DNA of 64,000 nucleotides from Dongia rigui. GTDB lineage: Bacteria > Pseudomonadota > Alphaproteobacteria > Dongiales > Dongiaceae. The stretch lies in NCBI RefSeq assembly GCF_034044635.1, contig NZ_JAXCLX010000001.1:806001-870000 (forward strand), read 5' to 3'. Positions 1-8,369 of the stretch are shown one piece after another. A program made the position numbers and the translations under genes. The notes under the pieces were generated by a model, which was given only the letters and a program-made list of their open reading frames with translations, was not told the DNA's origin and ran no database searches. Numbering within the stretch: the stretch's first letter is position 1; each line of letters opens with the position of its first letter.

Positions 1-321
1 GTCGCGGCGATCGTGACGCTCGGCCGCGCGACTCTAGACGCCATCCGGTCGGATGGTACGGCGGCGATTCTCGAAACAGCGGGGGTGAAGATCGTTCCCG
101 ACCTCTGCTGGTGTTCGATCTCGGAACCCGTCTTTCCACCGGCGGCCAGGGTATTGATGACCAATTCCGGCAAGTACGCGCATTATGCCCCTGGCCTCTC
201 CAAGCGTGCCGTCCGGTTCGGCAGTCTGGCGCAATGCGCCACGGCCGCGATCACCGGGATGGCGGCCAGCGCGCCGCCGCATTGGCTGACGCCGACTCCG
301 CGCCCAGTCATTTCGACATAG
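1..321 (+). CDS. Aconitase X (AcnX), C-terminal fragment
   Basis: This is the 3' end of a gene that begins before the window; the frame is open from base 1 to the TAG at 319-321, about 106 residues. The stretch [14 protein letters not shown] followed by [14 protein letters not shown] and [11 protein letters not shown] matches the C-terminal end of the aconitase X (former DUF521) catalytic domain as I know the family. Characterised members are dehydratases, for example of cis-3-hydroxy-L-proline, or phosphomevalonate dehydratases in archaea. The substrate cannot be told from this fragment. The two cysteines and the NSGKYAHY motif are typical of the family. The gene has no evident link to the DMT transporter that follows 49 bp downstream. 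Confidence 0.8.
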   Translation, partial: VAAIVTLGRATLDAIRSDGTAAILETAGVKIVPDLCWCSISEPVFPPAARVLMTNSGKYAHYAPGLSKRAVRFGSLAQCATAAITGMAASAPPHWLTPTPRPVIST

Positions 322-370
322 GCGGCACGCAGCCGGGGCTATGGTCTAATCCCGGTTTCGCGGCTAGAAA

Positions 371-1267
371 ATGAGCATGAAATCCAAGGCTCACGGCTAC
401 CTTTTCGCCCTCGCGGCAACGACGATCTTCTCGTTCCAGGATGCCGTTTCTAAGCATCTCGGCGACCATTACCCGCCGATCTTCATCACCATGATCCGTT
501 ATTGGGCATTCGGCGCCTTCTGCATTCTGATTGCCTCGCGCCGGCCCGGCGGTCTCAGGGCAGCGGCACAGACGACGCGGCCGGTGCTCCAGATCATGCG
601 CGGCGTGCTGCTGGCGACGGAAATCATGATCGTCATCACGTCCTTTGCCCATGCGGGCCTCGCACATTCGACCGCCGTCCTGTCGGCGACGCCACTGGTC
701 GTGACCTTGCTGTCGATCCCGCTGCTCGGCGAGCATGTCGGCTGGCGACGCTGGTCGGCGATCATCGTTGGGCTGATCGGCGTTCTGCTCATCCTCAAGC
801 CCGATGCCGGCGGCTTCCTCGATCTCTGGCTGCTTCTGCCCGTCGTCTGCTGCTTCATGTATGCGATCTATCTGATCGCGACCCGGCTGGTGAGCCGCAC
901 CGACACACCGGCAACCAGCTTCTTCTATATCGGCGTCGCGGGCGCCGCGACAGCAACACTTGTCGGTCCGTTTTTCTGGACCAGCCTCGAAGGCTGGGAC
1001 AAGGCATGGATGGCCCTTCTCTGCGTCACCGGCATGACCGGCCACTACCTGGTGATCCGCGCCTATGAATTGCTCGACGCATCGGCGGCGCAGCCGATCA
1101 GCTATCTTGGCCTCGTCTACGCGTCACTGTTCGGCGTTCTGCTCTATGGCGAGACATTGACCTGGAACATCCTGGCCGGCTCCATCATCGTCGTCGCCGC
1201 CGGCATCTTCACCTTCTGGCGCGAATACCGCCTGCGCCACCAAATTCCCGACCAAGCCGCCCGGTAG
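371..1267 (+). CDS. EamA/DMT-superfamily transporter
   Basis: A 298-residue integral membrane protein with about ten hydrophobic segments, arranged as two EamA repeats (roughly residues 8-140 and 150-285). This is the usual size of inner-membrane drug/metabolite exporters of the RhaT/YdcZ type. The N-terminal helix carries the family-like FSFQDAVSKHL. Substrate is unknown; relatives export amino acids, purines or other small metabolites. The start is ATG at 371, but a second ATG at 377 is equally possible because neither has a clear ribosome-binding site. The gene converges on the GatZ-family gene with two bases between stops and has no clear functional partner. It is one of three EamA genes in the window. 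Confidence 0.85.
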   Translation: MSMKSKAHGYLFALAATTIFSFQDAVSKHLGDHYPPIFITMIRYWAFGAFCILIASRRPGGLRAAAQTTRPVLQIMRGVLLATEIMIVITSFAHAGLAHSTAVLSATPLVVTLLSIPLLGEHVGWRRWSAIIVGLIGVLLILKPDAGGFLDLWLLLPVVCCFMYAIYLIATRLVSRTDTPATSFFYIGVAGAATATLVGPFFWTSLEGWDKAWMALLCVTGMTGHYLVIRAYELLDASAAQPISYLGLVYASLFGVLLYGETLTWNILAGSIIVVAAGIFTFWREYRLRHQIPDQAAR

Positions 1268-1269
1268 CG

Positions 1270-2544
1270 TCAGCCGGCGGCATCCGGTAAACACGCCGCG
1301 GCATAGCTTTTAAGCACACGCCGGATTGCCGCCTGCACCAAGGCCGGTGCGGTGGGTCGCGTGACGCCGGACATGACTTCCGGCCAAGCCGCCGCCAGGT
1401 ACTGGCTGATGAGCGTCTCCGGCAACGCGGCATCGCCCAGTCGCGCCATTAGCGCGGCCACGGCCTTCTGCGCCACGGGATGCGCCCAGTAATAGCGGAT
1501 GCGGTCAGAATAGCTGTAATGGCGCTGAAGGCGCTGCTCGCCCGCCGTTCCGGGATAGTATTTCTCCCAGTGAGCCGGCTCGGCAGTCATCAGCGCTTCC
1601 ATTGCCGGCTGCAGTGTGGGTGATGCGTTGTCACGCTGGGCGGCAATCAAATCGAGACCATAAAGCGCTTCCCTGAGGGCGAAAGTAAGGCCGGGACCGA
1701 CCTTGAGAATGGCAAAGCCATCCCGCACCAGGGCGCGCAGCGCTTGCGGTGTCTGATAGTCGGTCGAATGGGCCTCGAACACCAGGTGCGGCAACTGTTG
1801 CAGACTTTGCGACAGGGCCGCCGCTGCCGCTGGGACATAGGCGACCACATTCTGATTGCCGAATTCGACGCCTGGCTGGACGACAAGGCCGATGACGCGT
1901 GAAAGTGCCGCTTGCAGACCGTGTGCCTCGAAAACAGACCGATGCACCTCGACGGTGGTCCGGGCGGCTTCTGGGGATGTCACTTCAAGGGCCGCTACCT
2001 CTTCAAGCGCACCGCCGGGCACCGGCACTTCCGTGCCGACGACATAGACTGGCGGCACGGCGCTTTGCGCCTCGCTCACCGCGGCAAGTTGCGCCGCGCG
2101 TCGCGCTGTCGTTGCGTCATCGAGGGCGATCGGGTCGCCGGCACAGCCCATCGAGCAATCGAGATGGATCTTTTCAAAGCCGGCTGCGGCGTAGCCAGCG
2201 ACCATTGCCTGTGCCTTGGCCATGGCCTGGTCTGCCGGCAAATGCTTCCACGGATTGGGTCCGAGATGATCGCCGCCCAGAATCAGATGGCTTCGATCGA
2301 AACCGGTTGCATCCGCGATCCCCTCGACGAACCGGCGGAAATCGACCGGCGTCATTCCGGTATAGCCGCCATCCTGGTTGACCTGGTTACACGTCGCTTC
2401 AATCAGCACCGGCTGTCCCAGATCGCGCCCGAGTTCCAGCGCCGCGCGGATGACCGCCGGATGCGCCGAGCAGACCGAGGTAATGCCGGCCTGCACGCCT
2501 TGGCGGTGAAGCTGCGGCAGCGCCAGCAGTGCTTTCGTCGACAT
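1270..2544 (-). CDS. kbaZ: GatZ/KbaZ-family protein (tagatose-bisphosphate aldolase subunit or tagatose-6-phosphate kinase)
   Basis: This 424-residue protein is full length for the GatZ/KbaZ family. Visible family hallmarks include ITSVCSAHPAVI near the N-terminus and GGDHLGPNPW at residues 90-99, followed by KIHLDCSMGCAG. In E. coli GatZ/KbaZ is the non-catalytic partner of the class II tagatose-1,6-bisphosphate aldolase GatY/KbaY; the related AgaZ has been reported to act as a tagatose-6-phosphate kinase. No GatY/KbaY gene is in the window, so either role is open. A strong ribosome-binding site (GGGAGA) precedes the ATG at 2544. The gene is divergent from the DeoR regulator and shares its operator region, which ties it to the sugar ABC locus. 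Confidence 0.85.
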   Translation of the reverse strand: MSTKALLALPQLHRQGVQAGITSVCSAHPAVIRAALELGRDLGQPVLIEATCNQVNQDGGYTGMTPVDFRRFVEGIADATGFDRSHLILGGDHLGPNPWKHLPADQAMAKAQAMVAGYAAAGFEKIHLDCSMGCAGDPIALDDATTARRAAQLAAVSEAQSAVPPVYVVGTEVPVPGGALEEVAALEVTSPEAARTTVEVHRSVFEAHGLQAALSRVIGLVVQPGVEFGNQNVVAYVPAAAAALSQSLQQLPHLVFEAHSTDYQTPQALRALVRDGFAILKVGPGLTFALREALYGLDLIAAQRDNASPTLQPAMEALMTAEPAHWEKYYPGTAGEQRLQRHYSYSDRIRYYWAHPVAQKAVAALMARLGDAALPETLISQYLAAAWPEVMSGVTRPTAPALVQAAIRRVLKSYAAACLPDAAG

Positions 2545-2562
2545 TTGGGTCTCCCTGACAGC

Positions 2563-2623
2563 GTCAATTCAATCAATATCGATCAGAAATATGATTGACA
2601 ATAGTTCTTTTGGCTGCAAATTT
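2563..2623. promoter_or_regulatory. Divergent promoter/operator between kbaZ and the DeoR gene
   Basis: The short intergenic space contains the inverted repeat TCAATCA (2569-2575) and TGATTGA (2592-2598), with ATAT-type bases extending both arms inward. On the plus strand TTGACA (2595-2600) is a consensus -35 box. A weak AAATTT lies 17 bases further at 2618-2623 and would serve as -10, putting transcription start near 2630. That favours the ATG at 2656 over the TTG at 2623 as the regulator start. The repeat overlaps the -35 box and lies beside a DeoR-family gene, so it is a good candidate operator for autoregulation and for control of kbaZ. This is inferred; no binding data exist here. Confidence 0.55.
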
Positions 2624-2655
2624 TGACCAAACTTGATCACCAACTGGGCAGCTGG

Positions 2656-3441
2656 ATGAAAATCGACCGTAGCCAAGCTATCCGCCAGTTCCTGTTCTCG
2701 AACGGGGCGTCGTCGATTACCGCGATCGCTGCGGCCGTTGGCGCGTCGGTCCCGACTCTGCGCCGCGACTTGGTCGCGTTGGAGGGGCAAGGCGTGGTGG
2801 TTCGCACCCATGGCGGTGCGCGTCTTGCAGATCAGTTCGAAGTCGAAGTGGCGTTCGAGCAGCGCGAAGCCCATGCGCTGCCAGCCAAGCGGGCGATCGG
2901 CGATGTGGCCTACGACATGCTGCAGCCAGGGTCGTCGATCTTCCTCGATTCCGGTACGACGGTCCTGCAACTCGCCCGCCGCATCCGCCTCAATCCCCTG
3001 CCACTCAACGTCTTCACGAATTGCCTGCCGGCGGCGCAGATGCTGATCGATGTCGCGGGGGTCAAGATGACCCTCCTCGGTGGCCAGCTGCGCAAGGAGA
3101 ATTCCTCGGTCGTCGGCCCACTTGCCGAAGAAATGCTGGACCGCTTGTGGTTCAAGCAATTGTTCCTGGGCGCCGGCGCCATTGCCGATGACTGTTTCCT
3201 GAGTTCGATCGACGAGAGTGAGGCGCGCCTCAATGCCGTGATGCTGTCACGTGCCGAACAGCGCGTTCTTCTCGCCGATTCCGGCAAGTTCGGCCAGCGC
3301 CTGACTTACCGCGTGGCGTCTCTGTCGGACATGCATGAGGTGGTGACCGACGATGCGATCTCGGCTGAATGGGCGGAGCGCGTTGAAACGGCTGGGGCAC
3401 GATTGCACCGCGCCGGGCGATTGGACGAGGATGTCGGCTGA
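2656..3441 (+). CDS. DeoR/GlpR-family sugar-phosphate-responsive repressor
   Basis: A 261-residue regulator. The N-terminal winged helix-turn-helix (about residues 5-57) includes SVPTLRRDLVALEGQG and VVRTHGGARL, the standard DeoR pattern. The C-terminal DeoRC sensor domain starts with a KRAIGDVAYDML helix and contains IFLDSGTT, the phosphosugar-binding loop with its conserved Asp. The family normally represses sugar catabolic operons until a phosphorylated sugar binds. A TTG at 2623 would add 11 residues, but it would lie inside the predicted -10 box, so ATG 2656 is preferred. The stop overlaps the kinase start by one base (TGATG), showing translational coupling. Its place beside GatZ, SIS and kinase genes suggests an AgaR-like role. 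Confidence 0.9.
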   Translation: MKIDRSQAIRQFLFSNGASSITAIAAAVGASVPTLRRDLVALEGQGVVVRTHGGARLADQFEVEVAFEQREAHALPAKRAIGDVAYDMLQPGSSIFLDSGTTVLQLARRIRLNPLPLNVFTNCLPAAQMLIDVAGVKMTLLGGQLRKENSSVVGPLAEEMLDRLWFKQLFLGAGAIADDCFLSSIDESEARLNAVMLSRAEQRVLLADSGKFGQRLTYRVASLSDMHEVVTDDAISAEWAERVETAGARLHRAGRLDEDVG

Positions 3442-4358
3442 TGGCCATCGTCCTGGGCCTGGATGCAGGTGGCAGCAAGACGGTGGCGGCGATCGCCGAC
3501 GAGTCGGGGCGAATCCTGCAGCGCTGGGCCGGGCCTGGCTTCGACCCGATTGCCCGCGCGCATTGGGCGAGCGATCTCACCGCAGCCGTCGCCACCCTCT
3601 GTGGTGCTGAAGCGCCGGCCGCCGCTGCGATCGGCCTGCCGTTTCACGGCGAAGTGCCGGCGATTACCGAGGCACAGCTGCAAGCGGCAAAGACCGTTAT
3701 CTCTGCCCCGCATCTGGTGCTTAACGACGTCGAAATCGCCTATGACGGTGCGTTTCTGGGCAGTGAAGGCGTCCTGATACTGGCTGGCACCGGCAGCATG
3801 GCCTGGGCCAAGATCAGGGGCGAAAGCACCAGGGTTGGCGGCTGGGGTGAAGCCTTCGGCGATGAAGGCTCGGCCTATTGGATCGGGCGCGAGGCGCTTT
3901 CTTTGGCCTCGCAGAGCCTCGATGGGCGCATCTCGGCACCATCCTTGGCCAAGGCGATCCTCGACGCTTGCGGCGTCGGTCCGCAGCACCTGATCGATTG
4001 GGCCTACACCCAGCAAGGTGCCCGCGCTGCCTATGCAGCCCTTGCCGAGACAGTGAGCAAGGCGGCCAATGCCGGCGATCGAGATGCTGTCGGCGTGCTC
4101 ACGGCCGCAGCCGCCCATCTCGCGCGTCACGCCGATGCCGTCCGGCGCAAATTCGCGCGACCGACACTCGCCTGGTCTCATGCCGGCAGCGTCTTCCGCT
4201 CGCCCACGATTCTGCAGGAAACGGCCCGATTGTTGGGTCAACCCCAAAGGCCGATCTTGTCGCCTTTGGGTGGCGCCCTGTGGCGTGCAGCCGGTTTGGC
4301 GGGCTGGGAGGCCGACAACCGCTTCATCCAATCGCTTGCTACTTCGCTTCAACAATAA
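3441..4358 (+). CDS. BadF/BcrA-type sugar kinase (N-acetylhexosamine kinase-like)
   Basis: This 305-residue protein belongs to the ASKHA ATPase fold. The phosphate-1 loop GLDAGGSKT is at residues 6-14, the second phosphate loop AGTGS at 115-119, and GGWGEAFGDEGSAYWIG follows at 133-149, the pattern of BadF/BadG-annotated N-acetylglucosamine kinases. It would phosphorylate an imported hexose or hexosamine with ATP in the cytoplasm. It sits between the DeoR regulator (one-base overlap) and the sugar-binding protein gene. A kinase is expected here because the locus imports sugar through an ABC system rather than a phosphotransferase system, leaving the sugar unphosphorylated. Galactosamine or N-acetylgalactosamine is the best guess from the GatZ and SIS neighbours. 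Confidence 0.85.
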   Translation: MAIVLGLDAGGSKTVAAIADESGRILQRWAGPGFDPIARAHWASDLTAAVATLCGAEAPAAAAIGLPFHGEVPAITEAQLQAAKTVISAPHLVLNDVEIAYDGAFLGSEGVLILAGTGSMAWAKIRGESTRVGGWGEAFGDEGSAYWIGREALSLASQSLDGRISAPSLAKAILDACGVGPQHLIDWAYTQQGARAAYAALAETVSKAANAGDRDAVGVLTAAAAHLARHADAVRRKFARPTLAWSHAGSVFRSPTILQETARLLGQPQRPILSPLGGALWRAAGLAGWEADNRFIQSLATSLQQ

Positions 4359-4378
4359 ACCTCAAGGGAGACGAAAGA

Positions 4379-5620
4379 ATGAAACATCGCGCATTGTTCC
4401 CCGTTGCCGTCGCTCTCGCCGCGGCCCTGCCGCTTGCCGTGATCGCAGCGGAACCGCTTTCCGTCCTGCTGCCGCCCTGGGTTACGCTGCCGAAGGACAT
4501 GACCGACAAGTACACCGAGAAAACCAAGGGCACGCTCGATATCCAGACCCTGGGCTGGGACGAGATCCGGACCAAGATCGTCACCTCGATGGTGGCGAAT
4601 ACCGCACCGGCCTCGGCCACGGAAATGGATTGGTCCTGGGTCGGCCAATTCGGCAGCGCCGGCTGGTATGATGACCTGTCCGGCATCCTCTCCGACGATC
4701 TGAAGAAGGACCTGCCGACGACCTCCATCTTCACCTATGACGGCAAGCTGATAGGTGTTCCCTACAACAACGACTTCCGCGTCCTGATCTACAACAAGGG
4801 CCACCTCGCAAAGGCCGGTATCGGAGAAGCACCGAAGACGCCGGACGAATTGCTGGCGGATGCAAAGGCCGTCAAGGAAAAGGCCGGCGTCGCATATCCG
4901 ATCGGCTTGCCGCTCTCGGCGACCGAAGGCTCGGCCACGGCCTGGTATCTGCTCACCAAGGCCTTCGGCGGCGAGTTGTTCGACGCGGAGTTCAAGCCGC
5001 TCTTCGTCGATCCCGGTAGCGCCGGCTACAAGGCAATGGCATTCGAGATCAGCGCCTTGAAGGACGGACTGATCGATCCCGCCTCGACCTCGCTCAAGGA
5101 TGTCGAGATCCAGGAACTGTTCAAAGCGGGCAAGATCACCTTCGATGTCGCCGGTTGGGCCGGCAATCTCGCGGTCTATACCGACGCAACGAAGTCGCAG
5201 GTTGCCGATGATACGGCGGCCGCCCTGGTGCCGAATGTCGATGGCAAATCGCGCACCATCGGCCTGCCGGGTGCGCTGGGTGTCCCGGTTTCCGCCAAGG
5301 ACAAGGAAACAGCCCATGCCTTCATCAACTGGATGCTCGACCCCGACACCATGGTCGACAACTATGTGAAGCTCGGCAACCTGCCGACACGCATCTCGGT
5401 GCTCGACAAGCTCAACAAGGAAGGCAAGCTTAAGCAGGGTGATGTCTTGATCGCACAGGCTGCCGTCGTGGAGCCGCTGTTCGTCGGTGGCGCGCCCGGC
5501 TGGTATCCGGAATTCTCGGCGGCCGTCGCTACCAATCTCAATGCCGCTGCCAAGGGCGAAGTGACGGTCGATCAGGCGGTCGCTGCCATCGCGGCTGCGG
5601 CTGAGGAGGCGCGGCAGTAA
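4379..5620 (+). CDS. ABC sugar transporter, extracellular solute-binding protein (family 1)
   Basis: A 413-residue periplasmic protein. The Sec signal peptide covers about residues 1-23 (MKHRALFPVAVALAAALP... ending in AAE). The mature part has the family 1 (MalE/UgpB-like) layout, including GVPYNNDFRVLIYNK and, near the C-terminus, AHAFINWMLDPD. The ATG at 4379 has AAGGGAG upstream at 4364-4370; the open frame extends further 5' but overlaps the kinase gene in another frame and lacks signal-peptide character. The stop overlaps the next ATG by one base. It captures the sugar for the two permeases downstream. The ligand is unproven, but the gene's place in an AgaR-like locus suggests an amino sugar or related hexose. 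Confidence 0.9.
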   Translation: MKHRALFPVAVALAAALPLAVIAAEPLSVLLPPWVTLPKDMTDKYTEKTKGTLDIQTLGWDEIRTKIVTSMVANTAPASATEMDWSWVGQFGSAGWYDDLSGILSDDLKKDLPTTSIFTYDGKLIGVPYNNDFRVLIYNKGHLAKAGIGEAPKTPDELLADAKAVKEKAGVAYPIGLPLSATEGSATAWYLLTKAFGGELFDAEFKPLFVDPGSAGYKAMAFEISALKDGLIDPASTSLKDVEIQELFKAGKITFDVAGWAGNLAVYTDATKSQVADDTAAALVPNVDGKSRTIGLPGALGVPVSAKDKETAHAFINWMLDPDTMVDNYVKLGNLPTRISVLDKLNKEGKLKQGDVLIAQAAVVEPLFVGGAPGWYPEFSAAVATNLNAAAKGEVTVDQAVAAIAAAAEEARQ

Positions 5621-6522
5621 TGCCGCACCGCTTCATCGAGAAGCGTCTGTTATGGGGACGGGAGGCACGGCTCGGGCTGGGCCTCTCGGCACCCACGATT
5701 GTGATCATGGGCGGGCTGGTTCTCCTGCCCCTGGTCATTACCGTTATCGACAGTTTCTTTCGTATCGAACCGATGAAGCCGGGCACGCCCTTCGTCGGCC
5801 TCAAGAACTATGTCAACCTGATGGTGGACAGCAATGTCCTGCAGAGTTGGCTCAACACCTTCATCTATGTGCTGGTGGCAGTAGCCATCGAGACGCTGGG
5901 TGGGCTGGGCGCCGCTCTGGTGTTGCACAATGTCAAGCGTGGCCGCAAATGGCTCCTCGCTGCAGTGGTGCTGCCCTGGTGCCTGCCGCCCGTGATCAAT
6001 GCCATCATCTGGCTGTGGATCTACAATCCGAGCTACGGCCTCCTCAACGGCCTGCTTCGGGCTGCCGGATTGATCTCGGAGAACCAGGTCTGGTTCAACG
6101 ACCGCTTGACCGGTCTGCTGTTGATTTCGGTCGTGCATGCCTGGCGCATGCTGCCACTCACCGCCATCATTTTGCTGGCGGCCCTGCAATCCATTCCCGC
6201 CAATCTTTATGAGGCGGCACGGCTCGACGGTGCCTCGCCCTGGCGCCAATTCACCTCCGTCACATTGCCGCTCATATCCAGCGGCCTCGCGATTGCGCTG
6301 TGCCAGTCGACCGTCTTTGCCTTCAACCTGTTCGACGAAGCCTGGATATTGAATGGCAGTTCGCTGGGCACCCGCAGCATCATGGTGCAGGTCTATATGG
6401 CGGCCTTCCAGAACATGAAATTCTCGCTGGGCATGGCGCTCTCCATCCTGGCGATGGTCGCCTCATTGGCGGTCTCGGCCATCTATGTCTTCCGCGTCTA
6501 TCGGGAAACGAGGTTCGATTGA
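5620..6522 (+). CDS. ABC sugar transporter permease, MalF/UgpA-like
   Basis: A 300-residue inner-membrane permease with six predicted spans. It carries the cytoplasmic EAA loop EAARLDGASPWRQFTSVTLP near residue 198, where the ATPase docks. It starts with ATG overlapping the binding-protein stop and ends overlapping the next permease start (TGATG), so the three genes should be translated together. It pairs with the MalG-like permease to form the heterodimeric channel. Nothing looks damaged; length and loop placement are normal for carbohydrate CUT1 importers. Confidence 0.92.
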   Translation: MPHRFIEKRLLWGREARLGLGLSAPTIVIMGGLVLLPLVITVIDSFFRIEPMKPGTPFVGLKNYVNLMVDSNVLQSWLNTFIYVLVAVAIETLGGLGAALVLHNVKRGRKWLLAAVVLPWCLPPVINAIIWLWIYNPSYGLLNGLLRAAGLISENQVWFNDRLTGLLLISVVHAWRMLPLTAIILLAALQSIPANLYEAARLDGASPWRQFTSVTLPLISSGLAIALCQSTVFAFNLFDEAWILNGSSLGTRSIMVQVYMAAFQNMKFSLGMALSILAMVASLAVSAIYVFRVYRETRFD

Positions 6523-7373
6523 TGCGCCGCCTCGGTCTCTATCTTGCGGTGGCGACGCTGCTCGTCTGGTCGCTGGGCCCGGTCTATTGGTCGCTTGTGA
6601 CCTCCGTGACGCCGCCCAATGCCCTGGTCAGCGACCAGCTGCGTCTGTGGCCCGAACATATGACCTTCGAGCATTACGCCAAGCTTTTTGGCGCCACGTC
6701 GACCAGCCAGGGCAACGAGGTGCAATCGGTCTGGCCGCAATTCTCCCGCGCCTTCATCAACAGCCTGTTGACGTCGCTGGCCGCCACCATCGTCACGGTG
6801 ATCATCGCTGCCTTCGGCGCCTGGGCCTTCGTCCGCCTGCGATTTCCCGGGCGCGATTCGATGTTCGTTCTGGTTGTCGCAACGCTGGGCGTGCCGGCCT
6901 ATACGGTGATGATCCCGCTCTACCGGATCATGATCGCCGCCGGGCTGGTCGACACTTATGTCGGCGTGACACTCATCTATGTTTCGGCCTTTCTGCCCCT
7001 GGCTTTGTGGCTGATGCGCAGTTTCTATCAGTCGATGCCACTGTCCCTCGAGGAGGCGGCCTGGCTCGATGGCGCCTCCAAGCTCTATACGCTGGTGCGC
7101 ATCGTGCTGCCGCTGGCTGGGCCGGGGCTTGTCGCGGCGGCGATCCTCACCTTCCTTTCCGCCTGGGGCCAGTTCATGGTGCCGCTTGTCTTCTCGCCGA
7201 CATTGGCGACCAAGCCGCTGACCGTCCTCATCCCGGAATTCGTCACGCGCAATTATGTCGATTACGGCCTGATGAACGCCGCCGGCATCCTTGCGATCGT
7301 GCCGCCCGTCCTGTTGGTGATCTTTCTGAACCGCTTCCTCGTGCAGGGCCTGATGGCCGGCGCGAGCAAATAG
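6522..7373 (+). CDS. ABC sugar transporter permease, MalG/UgpE-like
   Basis: A 283-residue permease beginning at the ATG at 6522, which overlaps the stop of the first permease by one base. The frame is open further upstream, but that part runs inside the previous gene. The sequence shows the N-terminal span, a long first periplasmic loop, and the EAA motif EEAAWLDGASKLYTLVRIVLP in the last third. This is the second half of the CUT1 channel. It is followed after six bases by the SIS-domain gene, so transport and metabolism are encoded in one transcript. Confidence 0.92.
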   Translation: MRRLGLYLAVATLLVWSLGPVYWSLVTSVTPPNALVSDQLRLWPEHMTFEHYAKLFGATSTSQGNEVQSVWPQFSRAFINSLLTSLAATIVTVIIAAFGAWAFVRLRFPGRDSMFVLVVATLGVPAYTVMIPLYRIMIAAGLVDTYVGVTLIYVSAFLPLALWLMRSFYQSMPLSLEEAAWLDGASKLYTLVRIVLPLAGPGLVAAAILTFLSAWGQFMVPLVFSPTLATKPLTVLIPEFVTRNYVDYGLMNAAGILAIVPPVLLVIFLNRFLVQGLMAGASK

Positions 7374-7379
7374 AGGAAA

Positions 7380-8333
7380 ATGAAGAGAATGAATCTGACC
7401 GAGAAAGTGATCAAAGAGCAGTTCCCCTTCTGGGAAAAGGCGCTGGCCACGGCCCTGCCCGAACTGCCAGGCAAATCGGTCGTGGTGACGGGCTGCGGGA
7501 CGTCATTCTACCTCGCCCAGGCAATCGCGACGGCGTTCAACATGAACGGGCGCAATGCCATCGCGGTGCCCGGCGCCGAATGGGCACGCCGCATGGACCA
7601 GTATCTCGCCGATCGGGAGGATGCCGTCGTCATCGGCCTGTCCCGCTCCGGCACCACGACCGAGACGGTCCAGGCGATCGAGGCATCAAAGCAGGCTGGA
7701 TTGCAGACGATCGCCATCTCCTGCGAACCGGATACGACACTGCTGAAGATCGCCGACACGGCCGTCTATCTTCCGACCCACCCGCAAGAAGGGATCGTGA
7801 TGACGGTCTCCGCCTCGCTGATGCTGCTGGCCGGCCTGCGCATGGCGGGCGTGAAAATGGGCACCGTTGCGGAAGGCGAAGCCGTCCTGCGTGCGGCGGA
7901 AGGCGTCGTGCCGCTGATCAAGGGGCGCTCGCATTTCGTCTATCTCGGCGCCGGGACGCTCTATGGCATGGCGACCGAGGGCTGCTTGAAACTGCAGGAG
8001 ATGTCGATCACCTTCAGCCAGGCCTTTCATCCGCTCGAATATCGCCACGGACCAATCAGCCTGATCGACGACAAATCCGTCGTCGTCATGCTCTATTCCG
8101 AGGATACGCTGGCGGACGAAGCCAAGGTTGCCAAGGAAGTGCAGGCCATGGGCGCCAAGGTCATCGGCCTGGGCGGACCTGGCGATCTATCGATCCCTTT
8201 GGCGCAAAAGGGTCCGGCGCGGGCGCTGGAACTGTTCCCGGCGCTGCAACTTCTCGGTGAGCGTGTCGCCAACCAGAAGAATGTCGACACCGCCCAGCCG
8301 CGCCACCTTTCCAAAGTCGTGGTCCTGCAATGA
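7380..8333 (+). CDS. SIS-domain sugar-phosphate isomerase/deaminase (AgaS/NagB-II-like)
   Basis: A 317-residue protein with two SIS domains. GCGTS (residues 38-42) and GLSRSGTTTET (86-96) form the phosphosugar-binding loops, and FHPLEYRHGP in the second half contains the Glu-His pair usual in GlmS-like isomerase domains. Relatives include AgaS (galactosamine-6-phosphate deaminase/isomerase), NagB-II and FrlB. With the GatZ-family protein and a hexosamine-type kinase nearby, conversion of galactosamine 6-phosphate to tagatose 6-phosphate plus ammonia is the most economical role. A glucosamine substrate is the main alternative. The start may be ATG 7380 or ATG 7389; AGAGGA at 7372-7377 favours 7389 slightly by spacing. 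Confidence 0.82.
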   Translation: MKRMNLTEKVIKEQFPFWEKALATALPELPGKSVVVTGCGTSFYLAQAIATAFNMNGRNAIAVPGAEWARRMDQYLADREDAVVIGLSRSGTTTETVQAIEASKQAGLQTIAISCEPDTTLLKIADTAVYLPTHPQEGIVMTVSASLMLLAGLRMAGVKMGTVAEGEAVLRAAEGVVPLIKGRSHFVYLGAGTLYGMATEGCLKLQEMSITFSQAFHPLEYRHGPISLIDDKSVVVMLYSEDTLADEAKVAKEVQAMGAKVIGLGGPGDLSIPLAQKGPARALELFPALQLLGERVANQKNVDTAQPRHLSKVVVLQ

Positions 8334-8369
8334 ACGCAAGCGCTACGCCCGCGCCGAAAGAGTGACGAT

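Noticed and set aside
2545-2655. Riboswitch upstream of the sugar locus
   Set aside because: The leader is too short and shows only an operator-like inverted repeat.
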